In this document: positions 8,896 to 18,130 of the stretch, piece by piece
How positions within the stretch are numbered: position 1 is the stretch's first letter
Layout: every line of letters begins with the position of its first letter
Notes under the pieces: generated by a model
The model's input: the letters and a program-made list of their open reading frames with translations, nothing else
Databases searched by the model: none
What the model was told of the DNA's origin: nothing
Program-made: the position numbers and the translations under genes
Origin: Sphingobacterium paludis
GTDB lineage: Bacteria > Bacteroidota > Bacteroidia > Sphingobacteriales > Sphingobacteriaceae
Length of the DNA: 64,000 nt
Assembly: GCF_004364125.1 (NCBI RefSeq)
Contig: NZ_SNZV01000001.1
Span: forward strand, 62,001 to 126,000
Reading direction: 5' to 3'

Positions 8896-9981
8896 ATGAG
8901 AAAGATAAGGGTATTGGTGGTCGGTTGTGGCAATATGGGAACTTCTCATGCTATTGCTTACCACCATATGGCACAGTTCGAGATTGTCGGGTTAGTTTCG
9001 CGCGGAAGCAGTAAAGATGAACTGAATAAAAGCCTAAATGCGTGTTATCCGACATTTGACGATTATGATGTGGCGCTACAGACTACCTCGCCCGATGCTG
9101 TTTGTATCTCTACCTATCCGGACACGCACGAGACGTACAGCTTAAAGGCTTTCGAAGCTGGCGCTGATGTGTTTGTTGAGAAACCAGTTGCGGATAGCTT
9201 AGCAGGTGCGGAACGGGTGGTGGCCGCGGCAAAGCAGTATGGAAAGCAGTTGGTCGTGGGGTATATACTTAGACATCATCCTTCTTGGATAAAATTTATT
9301 GCCGAAGGAAGAAAATTAGGGACGCCTCTCGTTTTCCGAATGAACTTAAACCAGCAAAGTCAGGGCCACATGTGGGATGTCCATCGAAATTTAATGAAGA
9401 GCCTGAGTCCCATTGTCGATTGCGGTGTTCACTATATCGATGTAATGTGTCAAATGACCGATGCGAAACCTATTCAGGTATCTGCTATTGGAGCACGACT
9501 AACAGCTGATATTCCAGCGGACAATTACAACTACGGCCAATTACAGATTCGTTTTGATGACGGCTCGGTAGGTTGGTATGAAGCAGGTTGGGGACCAATG
9601 ATGAGTGAAACAGCCTTCTTTGTAAAAGATGTGATTGGGCCAAAAGGTTCGGTATCTATCGTGGCGGATAAAGCAGCTTCTACAGGCAAATCTGATTCAG
9701 TAGCTGCACATACGCAAACAGAATCGTTGCGCATCCATCATGCGACCATCGACGAGCAAAATCGCTTCACCCGTTCCGATGAATGGGTCAATCTAGACGA
9801 TGAGCCCGACCACCAAGAGCTTTGCAATCGTGAACAGCAATTCTTCTATCGCGCCATAGTCGAGCGGTTGGATCTTTCCAAATCGATGGAAGATGCGTTG
9901 AACAGTTTGCGGATCGCTTTCGCTTGTGATGCCTCCGTGCGCTCGGGAGCTGTCGTCAACCTAGAAACCTTCGGTAAATAG
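8896..9981 (+). CDS. Gfo/Idh/MocA-family oxidoreductase (cytoplasmic)
   Basis: The 361-residue protein begins directly with a Rossmann motif (VLVVGCGNMGTSHA) and has the EKPVAD dehydrogenase signature near residue 100. No export signal is present, in contrast to the upstream paralogue. It probably oxidises or epimerises a sugar or sugar acid in the cytoplasm while the partner acts outside. The substrate is not deducible. Its stop codon lies 13 bp from the queE stop on the opposite strand, with no obvious terminator between. Confidence 0.88.
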   Translation: MRKIRVLVVGCGNMGTSHAIAYHHMAQFEIVGLVSRGSSKDELNKSLNACYPTFDDYDVALQTTSPDAVCISTYPDTHETYSLKAFEAGADVFVEKPVADSLAGAERVVAAAKQYGKQLVVGYILRHHPSWIKFIAEGRKLGTPLVFRMNLNQQSQGHMWDVHRNLMKSLSPIVDCGVHYIDVMCQMTDAKPIQVSAIGARLTADIPADNYNYGQLQIRFDDGSVGWYEAGWGPMMSETAFFVKDVIGPKGSVSIVADKAASTGKSDSVAAHTQTESLRIHHATIDEQNRFTRSDEWVNLDDEPDHQELCNREQQFFYRAIVERLDLSKSMEDALNSLRIAFACDASVRSGAVVNLETFGK

Positions 9982-9994
9982 TGGTTATCCAGAT

Positions 9995-10618
9995 TTAAGG
10001 AATGTTTAAATATTTATGGGTCTGCAGTGATATTTCCCACTGCGGATTCTCTTTTACATAGTCAATGATCAATGGCGTCATTTCAGCCGCTTTAGACCAT
10101 TCGGGCTGCAAGTAGAGCTTGCAATTTTTACCAACAAACTTGGCGTGTTCCTCAGCCCATTGGAAATCACTTTTATTGAACACGATTACCTTGAGTTCTC
10201 CCGCTGCGTTTAGCACGTCTGGGCGCGGACCCTTAAATTTTTTCGGCGATAAACAAATCCAATCCCAAAATCCTGACAGCGGATAGGCTCCCGATGTTTC
10301 GATAAACGTTTGGATGCCTGCTGCTTTCAACGCCCGTGTCAAATAATCTAAATTGTAAATCAACGGTTCGCCGCCAGTGATAACTACTGTCTTTGCAGGA
10401 TGTTTCTTCGCATTTTCCACAATCTGATCTGCTGCGGTCAACGGATGCAGATTGGCATCCCAGCTTTCTTTCACATCACACCAATGGCAGCCTACGTCAC
10501 AACCGCCCAAGCGAATGAAATAGGCGGCTTTGCCCGTATGATATCCTTCGCCTTGTATGGTGTAAAACTCTTCCATCAAGGGAAGCAACGTACCGTCTTC
10601 TGGGACTTGATTCGACAT
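9995..10618 (-). CDS. queE: 7-carboxy-7-deazaguanine synthase
   Basis: This 207-residue radical-SAM enzyme carries a CxxxCxxC cluster motif at Cys40, Cys44 and Cys47 (CDVGCHWC), preceded by FYTIQGEG, the QueE N-terminal signature. VITGGEPL is the SAM-binding GGE motif. It converts 6-carboxy-tetrahydropterin to 7-carboxy-7-deazaguanine in queuosine (preQ0) synthesis. No other queuosine gene is adjacent. The gene has a -7-like box 20-27 bp upstream of the start. Confidence 0.94.
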   Translation of the reverse strand: MSNQVPEDGTLLPLMEEFYTIQGEGYHTGKAAYFIRLGGCDVGCHWCDVKESWDANLHPLTAADQIVENAKKHPAKTVVITGGEPLIYNLDYLTRALKAAGIQTFIETSGAYPLSGFWDWICLSPKKFKGPRPDVLNAAGELKVIVFNKSDFQWAEEHAKFVGKNCKLYLQPEWSKAAEMTPLIIDYVKENPQWEISLQTHKYLNIP

Positions 10619-11258
10619 GTCTTAATTTTTAAGAGTACAAAGGTATAAAAAATGTGTGTACAAATTGTTGGTCTTCATCATGCTAGTGTTAGGATTTGTA
10701 ATGGGGGTAAGCCAATAGCTGCCCATTTTTGATTGTTATCGGTGTTATTGCCGTACTTAACGCCTAACCTCCATGTTTGCAAATATGGCTTTCATACAAT
10801 CAAAATGCTCTCGCTAAAGCTAAACTGACGGCTCAGCGATTTGCGAACAAAGCCATTCGGTGATCAGCTTAGCGCTTTTCGGATATGTAGCAAAGCGCGT
10901 CGTAAACCTATTTCTACACGCGGTTGGTAACATTTACTGCGATAAGTATTACGGATATATTTTAGTATTAAAAAGTCTGCGTAATCGGTCTTAGTTCTTG
11001 CAGGGCTTCTTTTAATAGAAATAAAGTGATTATTATTTCAAAAGTACAGGTTATTTGTTGTCTGATTATTGCTACATTTTCTTTAAAAGAATTTAAGTTT
11101 TTTTACAAAATATATATCTTGTTCAAATATTAACTTTTTGTATACCAATTTCCGTCGTGTTATTTCTGTCTAAATGGATGTAAACATTTAGCGTATTACA
11201 AATAGTTGTGCATGCCATTCGTATCCTAAAAAGAGAAATAGAATCAAACATCAGATAT
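10619..11258. other. 640-bp intergenic region with an inverted repeat
   Basis: No gene could be supported between queE and the lipoprotein at 11259. The left end holds the queE promoter box. Around 10819-10873 lies an imperfect inverted repeat (GCTAAACTGA at 10819-10828 and TCAGCTTAGC at 10864-10873, one mismatch). The right 250 bp are AT-rich. No tRNA or known RNA was recognised. Confidence 0.6.
10638..10645 (-). promoter_or_regulatory. Putative -7 box for queE
   Basis: On the minus strand the sequence reads TACCTTTG, matching TAnnTTTG, 20 bp before the start codon. A TTTG lies about 15 bp further upstream, a shorter spacing than usual. Confidence 0.35.
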
Positions 11259-11831
11259 ATGAAAGCTATATACATACTTTTATGCACTGTTAGCCTCTGC
11301 ATATTATGGAGCTGTCGCAAGAACAATGTCGAGATTCAGCCTATAGAATTTGGAAAAATAGATGCACAATTCGGGCGAGATTCGTATTGGTTGCTAAATG
11401 ATCGCTTTAGAAAGGTCATCCATACAAACCCATATGATGGTAAGGATTATGGATTTTATATCGAGCTAAACAATTTCGGGAATAATGGATTTACAGGCTA
11501 TCGTGTGTTCCACAGGCTGGATGTGAATTTGGCAGATATTGCAGAAGGCAAGGTTTACCGGTTTGATGCAGTAAGCCCCTCTACCGAGCGGCAGCCGAAA
11601 GACAAGATCTCCTATGAGTATATAGAAACAATTGGGGATAAATCAATTCATAAATTTTATCGTCCAGCAATCGGCAAAACTAACGTGTCGCTTACGCTTG
11701 AAAGGATAAAGGGAAGTGATTACAGAACGCCCGCGATTGAAGGGCATCTTGAAGGCTATCTTTATAACATCGCGAATGCACGAGATAGTGTATTGATTAC
11801 CCTGCGATTTCTTACAGAAGCTTCAAGGTAG
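11259..11831 (+). CDS. Putative lipoprotein of unknown function
   Basis: From ATG 11259 the 190-residue product begins MKAIYILLCTVSLCILWSC, a signal peptide ending in a lipobox (LWSC) with Cys19 as the acylation site. The longer frame from 11208 would hide this. The mature part is soluble and rich in beta-type sequence, with DSYWLLNDRFRKV and KVYRFDAVSPSTERQ; no family was recognised. It is inferred to be an outer-membrane or periplasmic lipoprotein. It stands alone upstream of thrS. Confidence 0.7.
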   Translation: MKAIYILLCTVSLCILWSCRKNNVEIQPIEFGKIDAQFGRDSYWLLNDRFRKVIHTNPYDGKDYGFYIELNNFGNNGFTGYRVFHRLDVNLADIAEGKVYRFDAVSPSTERQPKDKISYEYIETIGDKSIHKFYRPAIGKTNVSLTLERIKGSDYRTPAIEGHLEGYLYNIANARDSVLITLRFLTEASR

Positions 11832-12113
11832 GTTCAGCGAATTGGTGTATACAAATCGAATGAACGAATCCTGTCCTTCAATGATCGTATTTCAATGAAA
11901 TGATTAACCCTTTTCAGCGGCTGGATATGGAATGAAACAATGTTTTAATTTACCTATCTAAAAAGGTATCTTTGGAAAATTGTCAATGTGTTATTACAGT
12001 TGTTTTTGCAGATAAGGTAGTTTATGCCCCGCAAAAACTTAACAGTGCGCTTGTTTGTACTGGTGTAATTATCACAGTTTTAATCACTTAATTTATATAA
12101 ATCATATTCGTTC

Positions 12114-14039
12114 ATGATTAACATTACATTACCTGACGGATCTATTCGTCAGTATGAAAAGGGAACCACTGCCATGCAGGTGGCTTTGTCTATTTCTGAA
12201 GGTCTAGCTAGAAATGTATTGGCCGCAGAGGTAAACGGAGAAGTTTGGGATGCTTCCCGTGCTATTGAAGCCGATGCACATGTGAAGCTGCTAACATGGA
12301 ATGACGATAAAGGTAAATCTACCTTTTGGCATTCATCTGCCCATTTGTTGGCAGAAGCGCTTGAAGCGCTCTATCCAGGCGTTAAATTTGGTATTGGTCC
12401 ATCTATTGAAACAGGATTTTACTACGATGTAGATTTCGGTGATCGGGAATTCTCCTCGGATGAATTTAAGCAGATCGAAGATAAGATGTTGGCTTTGGCC
12501 AAGCAAAAAGAAGTATTTGAACGTAAGGCTGTTTCTAAAGCGGATGCATTAGCTTATTTCACAGAAAAAGGGGATGAGTACAAATTGGATCTGATCAAAG
12601 ATCTGGAAGATGGGAAGATTACCTTCTATTCACAAGGCAACTTCACGGACTTATGCCGTGGGCCACATATACCGCATACCGGTGTAATCAAAGCGATTAA
12701 ATTAACGAATGTCGCAGGCGCGTATTGGCGTGGTGATGAGAGTCGGAAGCAGCTGACACGTATTTATGGTGTAACGTTTCCAAAGGCATCCGAGCTGGCC
12801 GATTATATCAAGCTTATCGAAGAGGCGAAGAAGAGAGATCACCGCAAACTTGGAAAAGAGCTCGAGCTTTTTGCGTTTTCGGAAAAGGTAGGTGCAGGTT
12901 TGCCTTTATGGCTACCCAAAGGTGCTGCCTTAAGGCAAAAGTTACAAGATTTTATGCAGCGTGCGCAGCTTAAGGCGGGCTATGAACCCGTCGTAACGCC
13001 GCATATCGGGCATAAGCAGCTGTATGTCACATCGGGTCACTATGAAAAATATGGCGCTGATGCATTTCAGCCCATTCATACACCTGTCGAAGGCGAAGAG
13101 TTTTTCTTGAAGCCGATGAACTGCCCTCATCATTGCGAGATATACAAAACGAAACCGCGCTCCTACAAAGAGTTGCCTGTGCGTTTTGCAGAATTTGGTA
13201 CAGTTTACCGGTATGAGCAGTCTGGCGAGTTGCATGGATTAACTCGCGTGCGTGGGTTTACGCAAGATGATGCCCATTTATTCTGCCGCCCAGACCAGGT
13301 CAAAGAAGAATTTAAAAAGGTCATTGATTTAGTGCTGTATGTTTTTGGGGCATTAGGTTTTGATAATTATACCGCGCAAGTATCTTTACGTGATCCAGAG
13401 AACAGGACGAAATACATTGGCTCTGATGAAAATTGGGCACTGGCAGAAGCAGCTATTGTGGAGGCAGCGGCGGAGAAAAATTTGGCTACTGTTGTGGAAT
13501 ATGGCGAAGCGGCGTTCTATGGCCCCAAGCTAGACTTTATGGTCAAAGATGCGCTTGGCCGCAAATGGCAATTGGGAACGATTCAGGTTGATTACAACTT
13601 GCCGGAACGTTTTGAGTTGGAATATACCGGAAGCGATAATCAAAAACATCGCCCCGTTATGATTCACCGCGCGCCATTCGGATCGTTAGAGCGCTTTATC
13701 GCGGTACTTATAGAGCACTGCGCGGGTCAGTTTCCGTTATGGCTTGCTCCAGAGCAGTTTATCGTCTTGCCAGTGTCAGAAAAATACGAGGAATATGCAA
13801 AAAATCTTTTAGAATCGCTAAATAATTCCGATATTCGCGGACTGATTGACCTTCGTGATGAGAAAGTCGGTCGGAAGATACGTGACGCGGAAGTGAAAAA
13901 AATCCCATATATGTTGATTGTAGGGGAAAAAGAGATCGAAAGTGGCACAATTTCTGTTCGTAAACACGGGTCTGTGGATATCGGTTCAATGGATTCGCAA
14001 ACATTTAAGGAATTATTAATTAAAGAAATAACCGTTTAA
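12114..14039 (+). CDS. thrS: Threonyl-tRNA synthetase
   Basis: The 641-residue enzyme has the full family architecture: TGS domain (residues about 1-60), the second additional/editing domain with a zinc-type motif, class II catalytic core ([11 protein letters not shown] with zinc ligands; motif 2 in [13 protein letters not shown]) and C-terminal anticodon-binding domain. It charges tRNA-Thr in the cytoplasm. It begins the conserved cluster thrS-infC-rpmI-rplT. The infC start lies 10 bp past the thrS stop. The 282-bp leader upstream shows no T-box-like element that I could recognise. Confidence 0.97.
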   Translation: MINITLPDGSIRQYEKGTTAMQVALSISEGLARNVLAAEVNGEVWDASRAIEADAHVKLLTWNDDKGKSTFWHSSAHLLAEALEALYPGVKFGIGPSIETGFYYDVDFGDREFSSDEFKQIEDKMLALAKQKEVFERKAVSKADALAYFTEKGDEYKLDLIKDLEDGKITFYSQGNFTDLCRGPHIPHTGVIKAIKLTNVAGAYWRGDESRKQLTRIYGVTFPKASELADYIKLIEEAKKRDHRKLGKELELFAFSEKVGAGLPLWLPKGAALRQKLQDFMQRAQLKAGYEPVVTPHIGHKQLYVTSGHYEKYGADAFQPIHTPVEGEEFFLKPMNCPHHCEIYKTKPRSYKELPVRFAEFGTVYRYEQSGELHGLTRVRGFTQDDAHLFCRPDQVKEEFKKVIDLVLYVFGALGFDNYTAQVSLRDPENRTKYIGSDENWALAEAAIVEAAAEKNLATVVEYGEAAFYGPKLDFMVKDALGRKWQLGTIQVDYNLPERFELEYTGSDNQKHRPVMIHRAPFGSLERFIAVLIEHCAGQFPLWLAPEQFIVLPVSEKYEEYAKNLLESLNNSDIRGLIDLRDEKVGRKIRDAEVKKIPYMLIVGEKEIESGTISVRKHGSVDIGSMDSQTFKELLIKEITV

Positions 14040-14049
14040 TTTTAAACAT

Positions 14050-14610
14050 TTGGCATTAACTAGAGGTGGTGGTTCTAGACCACCAATGAGAAAGAAAGAA
14101 CCAGAACACCGCATTAACGAATTCATCAGGGTGCCAGAGGTACGTCTGGTTGGCGATAATGTAGAACAGGGGATTATTCCCACGCGTAAAGCATTGGAAC
14201 TTGCTGACGAACTGGAACTTGATTTAGTGGAAATTTCGCCAAATGCTGTTCCCCCCGTTTGTAGAATAATAGACTACAGTAAGTTTATTTACGAACAGAA
14301 AAAGAAGCAAAAAGAAATCAAAGCAAATGCGAAGCAAACCGTTATCAAGGAAATTCGTTTCGGTCCAAATACCAGCGATCATGACTTTGATTTCAAGTTG
14401 AAGCATGCTATGAAGTTTTTGGAAAGTGGTGAAAAAGTACGTGCATACGTACACTTTAAAGGACGTGCTATTGTTTTCAAGGAGCAAGGTGAAATCCTCC
14501 TTCTTCGTTTTGCGCAGGCATTGGAAGACTACGGAAAGGTAGAGCTTTTCCCGAAGCTTGAAGGAAAACGCATGTTTTTGACACTTGCACCGAAAGCTGC
14601 AAAAAAATAA
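14050..14610 (+). CDS. infC: Translation initiation factor IF-3
   Basis: The 186-residue factor has the N-domain ([14 protein letters not shown]...), a lysine-rich linker ([14 protein letters not shown]) and the C-domain ([15 protein letters not shown]). IF-3 binds the 30S subunit and checks start codons. The start is TTG 14050 ([12 protein letters not shown]); the first in-frame ATG is 14086, which would remove the residues that usually precede the N-domain. A non-AUG start fits the known autoregulation of infC, where IF-3 discriminates against its own start codon, as in E. coli with AUU. Confidence 0.94.
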   Translation: MALTRGGGSRPPMRKKEPEHRINEFIRVPEVRLVGDNVEQGIIPTRKALELADELELDLVEISPNAVPPVCRIIDYSKFIYEQKKKQKEIKANAKQTVIKEIRFGPNTSDHDFDFKLKHAMKFLESGEKVRAYVHFKGRAIVFKEQGEILLLRFAQALEDYGKVELFPKLEGKRMFLTLAPKAAKK

Positions 14611-14646
14611 TGTATTCTAACAGATTGATATAAAATTTTTAAGATT

Positions 14647-14847
14647 ATGCCAAAAGTAAAAACCAATTCCAGCGCTAAGAAACGCTTTAAGTTGACTGGA
14701 ACAGGTAAAATCGCAAGAAAGAACGCTTACAAAAGCCACATCTTGACCAAAAAAACAACAAAGCAAAAACGTAACTTAACTACAACTAGTTATGTTCACG
14801 AAGCTGACATGGGTAACGTAAAACGTATGCTTGCTATCGGTAAGTAA
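14647..14847 (+). CDS. rpmI: 50S ribosomal protein L35
   Basis: The 66-residue, very basic protein starts [20 protein letters not shown], the L35 hallmark. Length and sequence are typical. It lies 36 bp after infC in the usual order infC-rpmI-rplT. Confidence 0.97.
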   Translation: MPKVKTNSSAKKRFKLTGTGKIARKNAYKSHILTKKTTKQKRNLTTTSYVHEADMGNVKRMLAIGK

Positions 14848-14882
14848 GGTTATCCTTTTTTTAATAAATAATTTTTTGACCG

Positions 14883-14926
14883 GGTATTAGGTTGTAAGCT
14901 TGCTGAGATACGCAACACCTCATACC
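14883..14926 (+). promoter_or_regulatory. Imperfect hairpin between rpmI and rplT
   Basis: GGTAT (14883-14887) pairs with ATACC (14922-14926), and an inner AGGT..TG pairs with CA..ACCT with a small bulge. It sits 20 bp before the rplT start, where an L20-responsive control element could act. The regulatory role is inference from position only. Confidence 0.3.
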
Positions 14927-14945
14927 AAATTTAAATTTACACAAT

Positions 14946-15290
14946 ATGCCACGTTCGGTTAACGCAGTAGCTTCGAGAAGAAGAAGAAAAAGAATCTTGA
15001 AATTAGCGAAAGGCTATTTCGGATCAAGAAGCAAAGTTTATACTATTGCTAAAAATACAGTAGAAAAAGGTTTACAGTACGCTTACCGCGACCGTAAAAC
15101 CAAAAAACGTGAGTTCAGAGCTTTATGGATTCAGCGTATTAACGCAGGTGCCCGTCAGCACGGAGTTTCTTACTCACAGTTGATCGGTAAATTAAATGCT
15201 AAAAACATCGGTTTGAACCGTAAGGTATTGGCTGATCTAGCTTTAAATAACCCTGATGCTTTTAAAGCAGTTGTTGACGCAGTAAAATAG
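14946..15290 (+). CDS. rplT: 50S ribosomal protein L20
   Basis: The 114-residue basic protein begins [20 protein letters not shown] and contains [17 protein letters not shown], both diagnostic for L20. It binds 23S rRNA early in 50S assembly and in other bacteria represses its own operon. It is the last gene of the cluster; a terminator follows at 15325-15354. Confidence 0.97.
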   Translation: MPRSVNAVASRRRRKRILKLAKGYFGSRSKVYTIAKNTVEKGLQYAYRDRKTKKREFRALWIQRINAGARQHGVSYSQLIGKLNAKNIGLNRKVLADLALNNPDAFKAVVDAVK

Positions 15291-15324
15291 AGTTTAAACC
15301 ACAGTCAATTTGTTAGATATTTTG

Positions 15325-15354
15325 AAAAGGGAGTCGTTATCGACTCCTTTTTTT
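15325..15354 (+). terminator. Rho-independent terminator after rplT
   Basis: GGAGTCG (15330-15336) pairs with CGACTCC (15341-15347) across a TTAT loop, flanked by AAAA and a run of seven T. Confidence 0.85.
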
Positions 15355-15501
15355 ATTGGCCTTATCCGTCGTTAAGGTGTGCTTGCCCTCATCATCCATT
15401 ACTCCAAGCATGCGATTGCATAATGAGCGTAACGTGCTGTACAAGCTTTGTTAAATACTGTTAATTATAGGGGTTTTTTCTGTCAAAAGCCCAAAAATTT
15501 T

Positions 15502-15509
15502 TAAATTTG
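15502..15509 (+). promoter_or_regulatory. Putative -7 box for the DUF3060 gene
   Basis: TAAATTTG matches TAnnTTTG and lies 32 bp before ATG 15542. It leaves no room for initiation at the TTG at 15512. No convincing -33 box was seen. Confidence 0.35.
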
Positions 15510-15541
15510 GGTTGCTAATCGGATATATAAGTTGCTACATT

Positions 15542-15952
15542 ATGAGAATCTCCGTTGTTTTTCTTTATATTCTTTTTTGTTTTGCTGTTCTTAATAGTAA
15601 AGCAGCCTCGTATCAAGACAATACGTTGAATTCCCCTAAAAATGATTTGATCATAATTTTTAAGGAAGGTAAAATCGTGAAAGTGGAGGGGACGAAAATA
15701 GAGAAAAGTATTGCAGTGAGCGGTACAGAAACGCTGCAAATTGAAGGCTCAAATAACATCATATACGCAAAAGGAGGTTTAAGAGCGGTTGTTATCAACG
15801 GAGCCAATAATGAAGTCTATGTAGACAAAATTAATAGTGTCAAAATAGATGGCGGCAACAATCTTGTTCAATACCAATTGTCTGCCAATAAGGCCGGCAA
15901 GCCCTTGGTTATTTTGAAAGGTACAAATAACGATATATCGAAAGCAAGATAG
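15542..15952 (+). CDS. Secreted DUF3060-like protein
   Basis: The 136-residue protein begins with a signal peptide (MRISVVFLYILFCFAVLNSKA). The rest is a series of short beta repeats built around G-x-N-N-x-[IV] turns (EGSNNIIYA, NGANNEVYV, DGGNNLVQY, KGTNNDIS), typical of DUF3060 domains. This suggests a small beta-solenoid-like periplasmic or surface protein. Function is unknown. ATG 15542 is preferred to TTG 15512 because the latter overlaps the promoter region. Confidence 0.65.
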   Translation: MRISVVFLYILFCFAVLNSKAASYQDNTLNSPKNDLIIIFKEGKIVKVEGTKIEKSIAVSGTETLQIEGSNNIIYAKGGLRAVVINGANNEVYVDKINSVKIDGGNNLVQYQLSANKAGKPLVILKGTNNDISKAR

Positions 15953-16010
15953 CCATTTCATATTCGCATCGTATTGCGTATCTTGTAGCAAGGCCTTTTA
16001 ATACTTTTCT

Positions 16011-16598
16011 ATGCGAGCTATGGTTATTTCTGTTGTTTTTCAGCCCTGTGAAAAGGGTGTCCGCTTTGTTGCCTCCTTGAAGCAGCGCGTTCGCAATTTT
16101 TTGGGACGTTGGTATCCCAGTTGTAACTCTATCGCTCATATCTCCGTTTGTCGAATGGAAGTTAGCCAGCCGCAAATCGATCAAATTATTGACCTCTTGC
16201 GTAACTCTATGCGGTACGAACATGCACAACATGTTTATTTCGAGCACTTCGCTACATACCCCAGTTCCGGAACTCTTTTTATTGATCCTACTGTACAGTC
16301 GAAGCTGTTTTTAAAAAAGAAGATGAATCGTATAGTAGAGGAGATAGAAAAAGTGATCAAAGTTGATAAGATCAGTACGCCACATTTAACCATTAGCCGT
16401 GGTTTGGAAAAAGAGCATTTAACCCAGATGCAGACCAATGCCGCATTTAAATCTGTAGACTTCGATTTTCGCTGTGGTTCCGTGTTATTACGCGTATTCG
16501 ATGCAGAGAAAAAACAATATTTCCCGCTTTTGGAAATCCCTTTTGGTGGTGAAACACCGCCGGATCTGGGAGCCGGGCAACTTAGCTTTGGGTTTTGA
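16011..16598 (+). CDS. 2H phosphoesterase (2'-5' RNA ligase-like) family protein
   Basis: The 195-residue protein has the two HxS/T motifs of the 2H superfamily: HIS at residues 43-45 and HLT at 125-127. Family members act on cyclic phosphates or 2'-5' linkages in RNA or nucleotides; the substrate here is unknown. It ends in FGF, and its last 17 bp overlap the tail of the convergent MocR-type gene. Confidence 0.8.
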   Translation: MRAMVISVVFQPCEKGVRFVASLKQRVRNFLGRWYPSCNSIAHISVCRMEVSQPQIDQIIDLLRNSMRYEHAQHVYFEHFATYPSSGTLFIDPTVQSKLFLKKKMNRIVEEIEKVIKVDKISTPHLTISRGLEKEHLTQMQTNAAFKSVDFDFRCGSVLLRVFDAEKKQYFPLLEIPFGGETPPDLGAGQLSFGF

Positions 16599-18066
16599 GC
16601 TGCCTTTCTATCAACATTTTTAATATATCTAAGCTATTTTCCATTTCTACACCGCTCAAGTGCCCAAAGCCAAGTCGTATTGCTGTAAGCTGCTTGTGTT
16701 GATATAGGATATTTCTGGGAATGAATAGTTGCTCCTTACCCGCATCTCTGCTCAGTTGCATCAAATTTATCGGTGTTTTAAACGCTAACCAACAAGCTAA
16801 GCCACCCTGGGGTTTCGCCATGTTGATGTGTTCTCCAAATTGATGCTGCACGATACGCGTCATTTGATCTCGTCTTTCTCGGTATATTGTTAACGACTTT
16901 TTAAGATGCCGATGGATGACTCCTTCTTCAATCATTTCACCCAAGGCTTGCTCGATAAGGACATCTCCCTGCCTATCGATAATTCCCAATAGTTTTCGCA
17001 TTTCCAACATGATATTTTCGGGTGCTACAATAAATCCGGTACGGAAGCCTGGAACGAGGGATTTGCCGAATGATCCAACGTAAATAACCAAGCCGTGCGT
17101 GTCTAATGTCGCTAAAGGTAGCATAGGCTGCCTTTCGTAATGAAAATCATAATCATGGTCGTCTTCCACAATCGCAAAACGCTGTTGTTGCGCGAGCTGT
17201 AGCAGCAGCATGCGGCGCTGCGCGCTTAAGGTGACGGTCGTCGGATAATGCTGCTGTGGCGTGATGTATACCATCCTTACCGTATGTCGTTGGCATACTT
17301 CCGCTAAAGCACACACATCTATCCCTTCATCATCCACAGGAATAGGGAGTATCCTGGCTCCGTTTTTTTGGAAAATCATGTTTGCAGAGAAGTAGGAGGG
17401 GGTGCCCACCACAACGATATCGCCGGGTTGCAGTAAAATCTCTGCAATAATGAACAAGCTCATTTCGACACTACGCGTGATCAACATATTGCTGGCAGAG
17501 ATTTGCAGACCGCGGGATAATCTCAGGTATCCTTGCAGTTGCTCCTTGAAATATTCGCTACCGTCTTGATGGTAGTAGTCCATTTTGCGTCGATTACTTT
17601 TCCTTTTTAACGTAGCGCTGTAGATGCGTGCCAGATCATCAATCTGCGTGAGGCGAACATCTGGAATGCCATCGTTAAAAATATAGTCATAGTGCCCTCT
17701 TTCATACGGGCTGTCTAACAGTGATGACTTTCGGAAAGTAAATCCCGTTTCCTTAGGATAGCTGATGTCGAGTAAAGGGCCATCGGTTGTTTGGGGTATC
17801 GTTGCCGATATAAAAGCACCCTGGTTTGGTTTGATGACAATCCAGCCTTGCGAGGCGAGCTCATCATAAACTGATACCATCGTATTTCGGTGCGTACCCA
17901 ATAGCGCAGCCAGTGCTCGTGTTCCTAATAGTTTGGTGTTAGCGGGAAGAATGTTCCGCCGGATGGCACTGATGAAGGCATTGCTTATCTGTAGATATAC
18001 CGAAGTGTTCGAATGTCGATCAAAGGAAATAAAACTTCGATAAGGAATCTCAACCGGACTAGGCAT
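16582..18066 (-). CDS. MocR/PdxR-type GntR transcription factor with aminotransferase domain
   Basis: The 494-residue protein joins an N-terminal winged helix (LGTRALAALLGTHRNTMVSVYDEL region, residues about 40-75) to a fold-type I aminotransferase-like domain. The PLP lysine is Lys335 in SFGKSLVPG, and DHDYDFHYE supplies the Asp that contacts the pyridine ring. MocR proteins use PLP as a ligand to sense metabolites and usually control a neighbouring gene. It is divergent from the biotin operon across 64 bp, so control of that operon, which has two PLP enzymes, is a reasonable inference. It could instead regulate vitamin B6 genes elsewhere. Confidence 0.9.
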   Translation of the reverse strand: MPSPVEIPYRSFISFDRHSNTSVYLQISNAFISAIRRNILPANTKLLGTRALAALLGTHRNTMVSVYDELASQGWIVIKPNQGAFISATIPQTTDGPLLDISYPKETGFTFRKSSLLDSPYERGHYDYIFNDGIPDVRLTQIDDLARIYSATLKRKSNRRKMDYYHQDGSEYFKEQLQGYLRLSRGLQISASNMLITRSVEMSLFIIAEILLQPGDIVVVGTPSYFSANMIFQKNGARILPIPVDDEGIDVCALAEVCQRHTVRMVYITPQQHYPTTVTLSAQRRMLLLQLAQQQRFAIVEDDHDYDFHYERQPMLPLATLDTHGLVIYVGSFGKSLVPGFRTGFIVAPENIMLEMRKLLGIIDRQGDVLIEQALGEMIEEGVIHRHLKKSLTIYRERRDQMTRIVQHQFGEHINMAKPQGGLACWLAFKTPINLMQLSRDAGKEQLFIPRNILYQHKQLTAIRLGFGHLSGVEMENSLDILKMLIERQLKTQS

Positions 18067-18070
18067 AATA

Positions 18071-18096
18071 TTAAAACTGGCACTGTTAAACCTGCC
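18071..18096. promoter_or_regulatory. Candidate MocR operator (direct repeat)
   Basis: TTAAAACTGGC (18071-18081) and TTAAACCTGCC (18086-18096) form a direct repeat (9 of 11 identical) with 15-bp periodicity in the gap between the regulator and the bio operon. It covers the expected -33 region of the bio promoter. MocR regulators such as GabR and PdxR often bind direct repeats. Confidence 0.4.
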
Positions 18097-18106
18097 GGCA
18101 AGATAC

Positions 18107-18114
18107 TACATTTG
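18107..18114 (+). promoter_or_regulatory. Putative -7 box of the biotin operon
   Basis: TACATTTG is a perfect match to TAnnTTTG, 16 bp before ATG 18131. It implies that transcription begins just before the ferritin-like gene, making that gene the first of the operon. Confidence 0.5.
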
Positions 18115-18130
18115 CCCGAAATCGAAAAAC

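Noticed and set aside
10688..10768. GTTAGG ... CCTAAC ends resembling integron cassette boundaries
   Set aside because: The core sites face the wrong way for an attC, no partner site or integrase is near, and 6-bp matches occur easily by chance.
11832..12113. T-box or other leader riboswitch before thrS
   Set aside because: No specifier stem, antiterminator or TGGNACC-type sequence was found, and T-boxes are not expected in this phylum.
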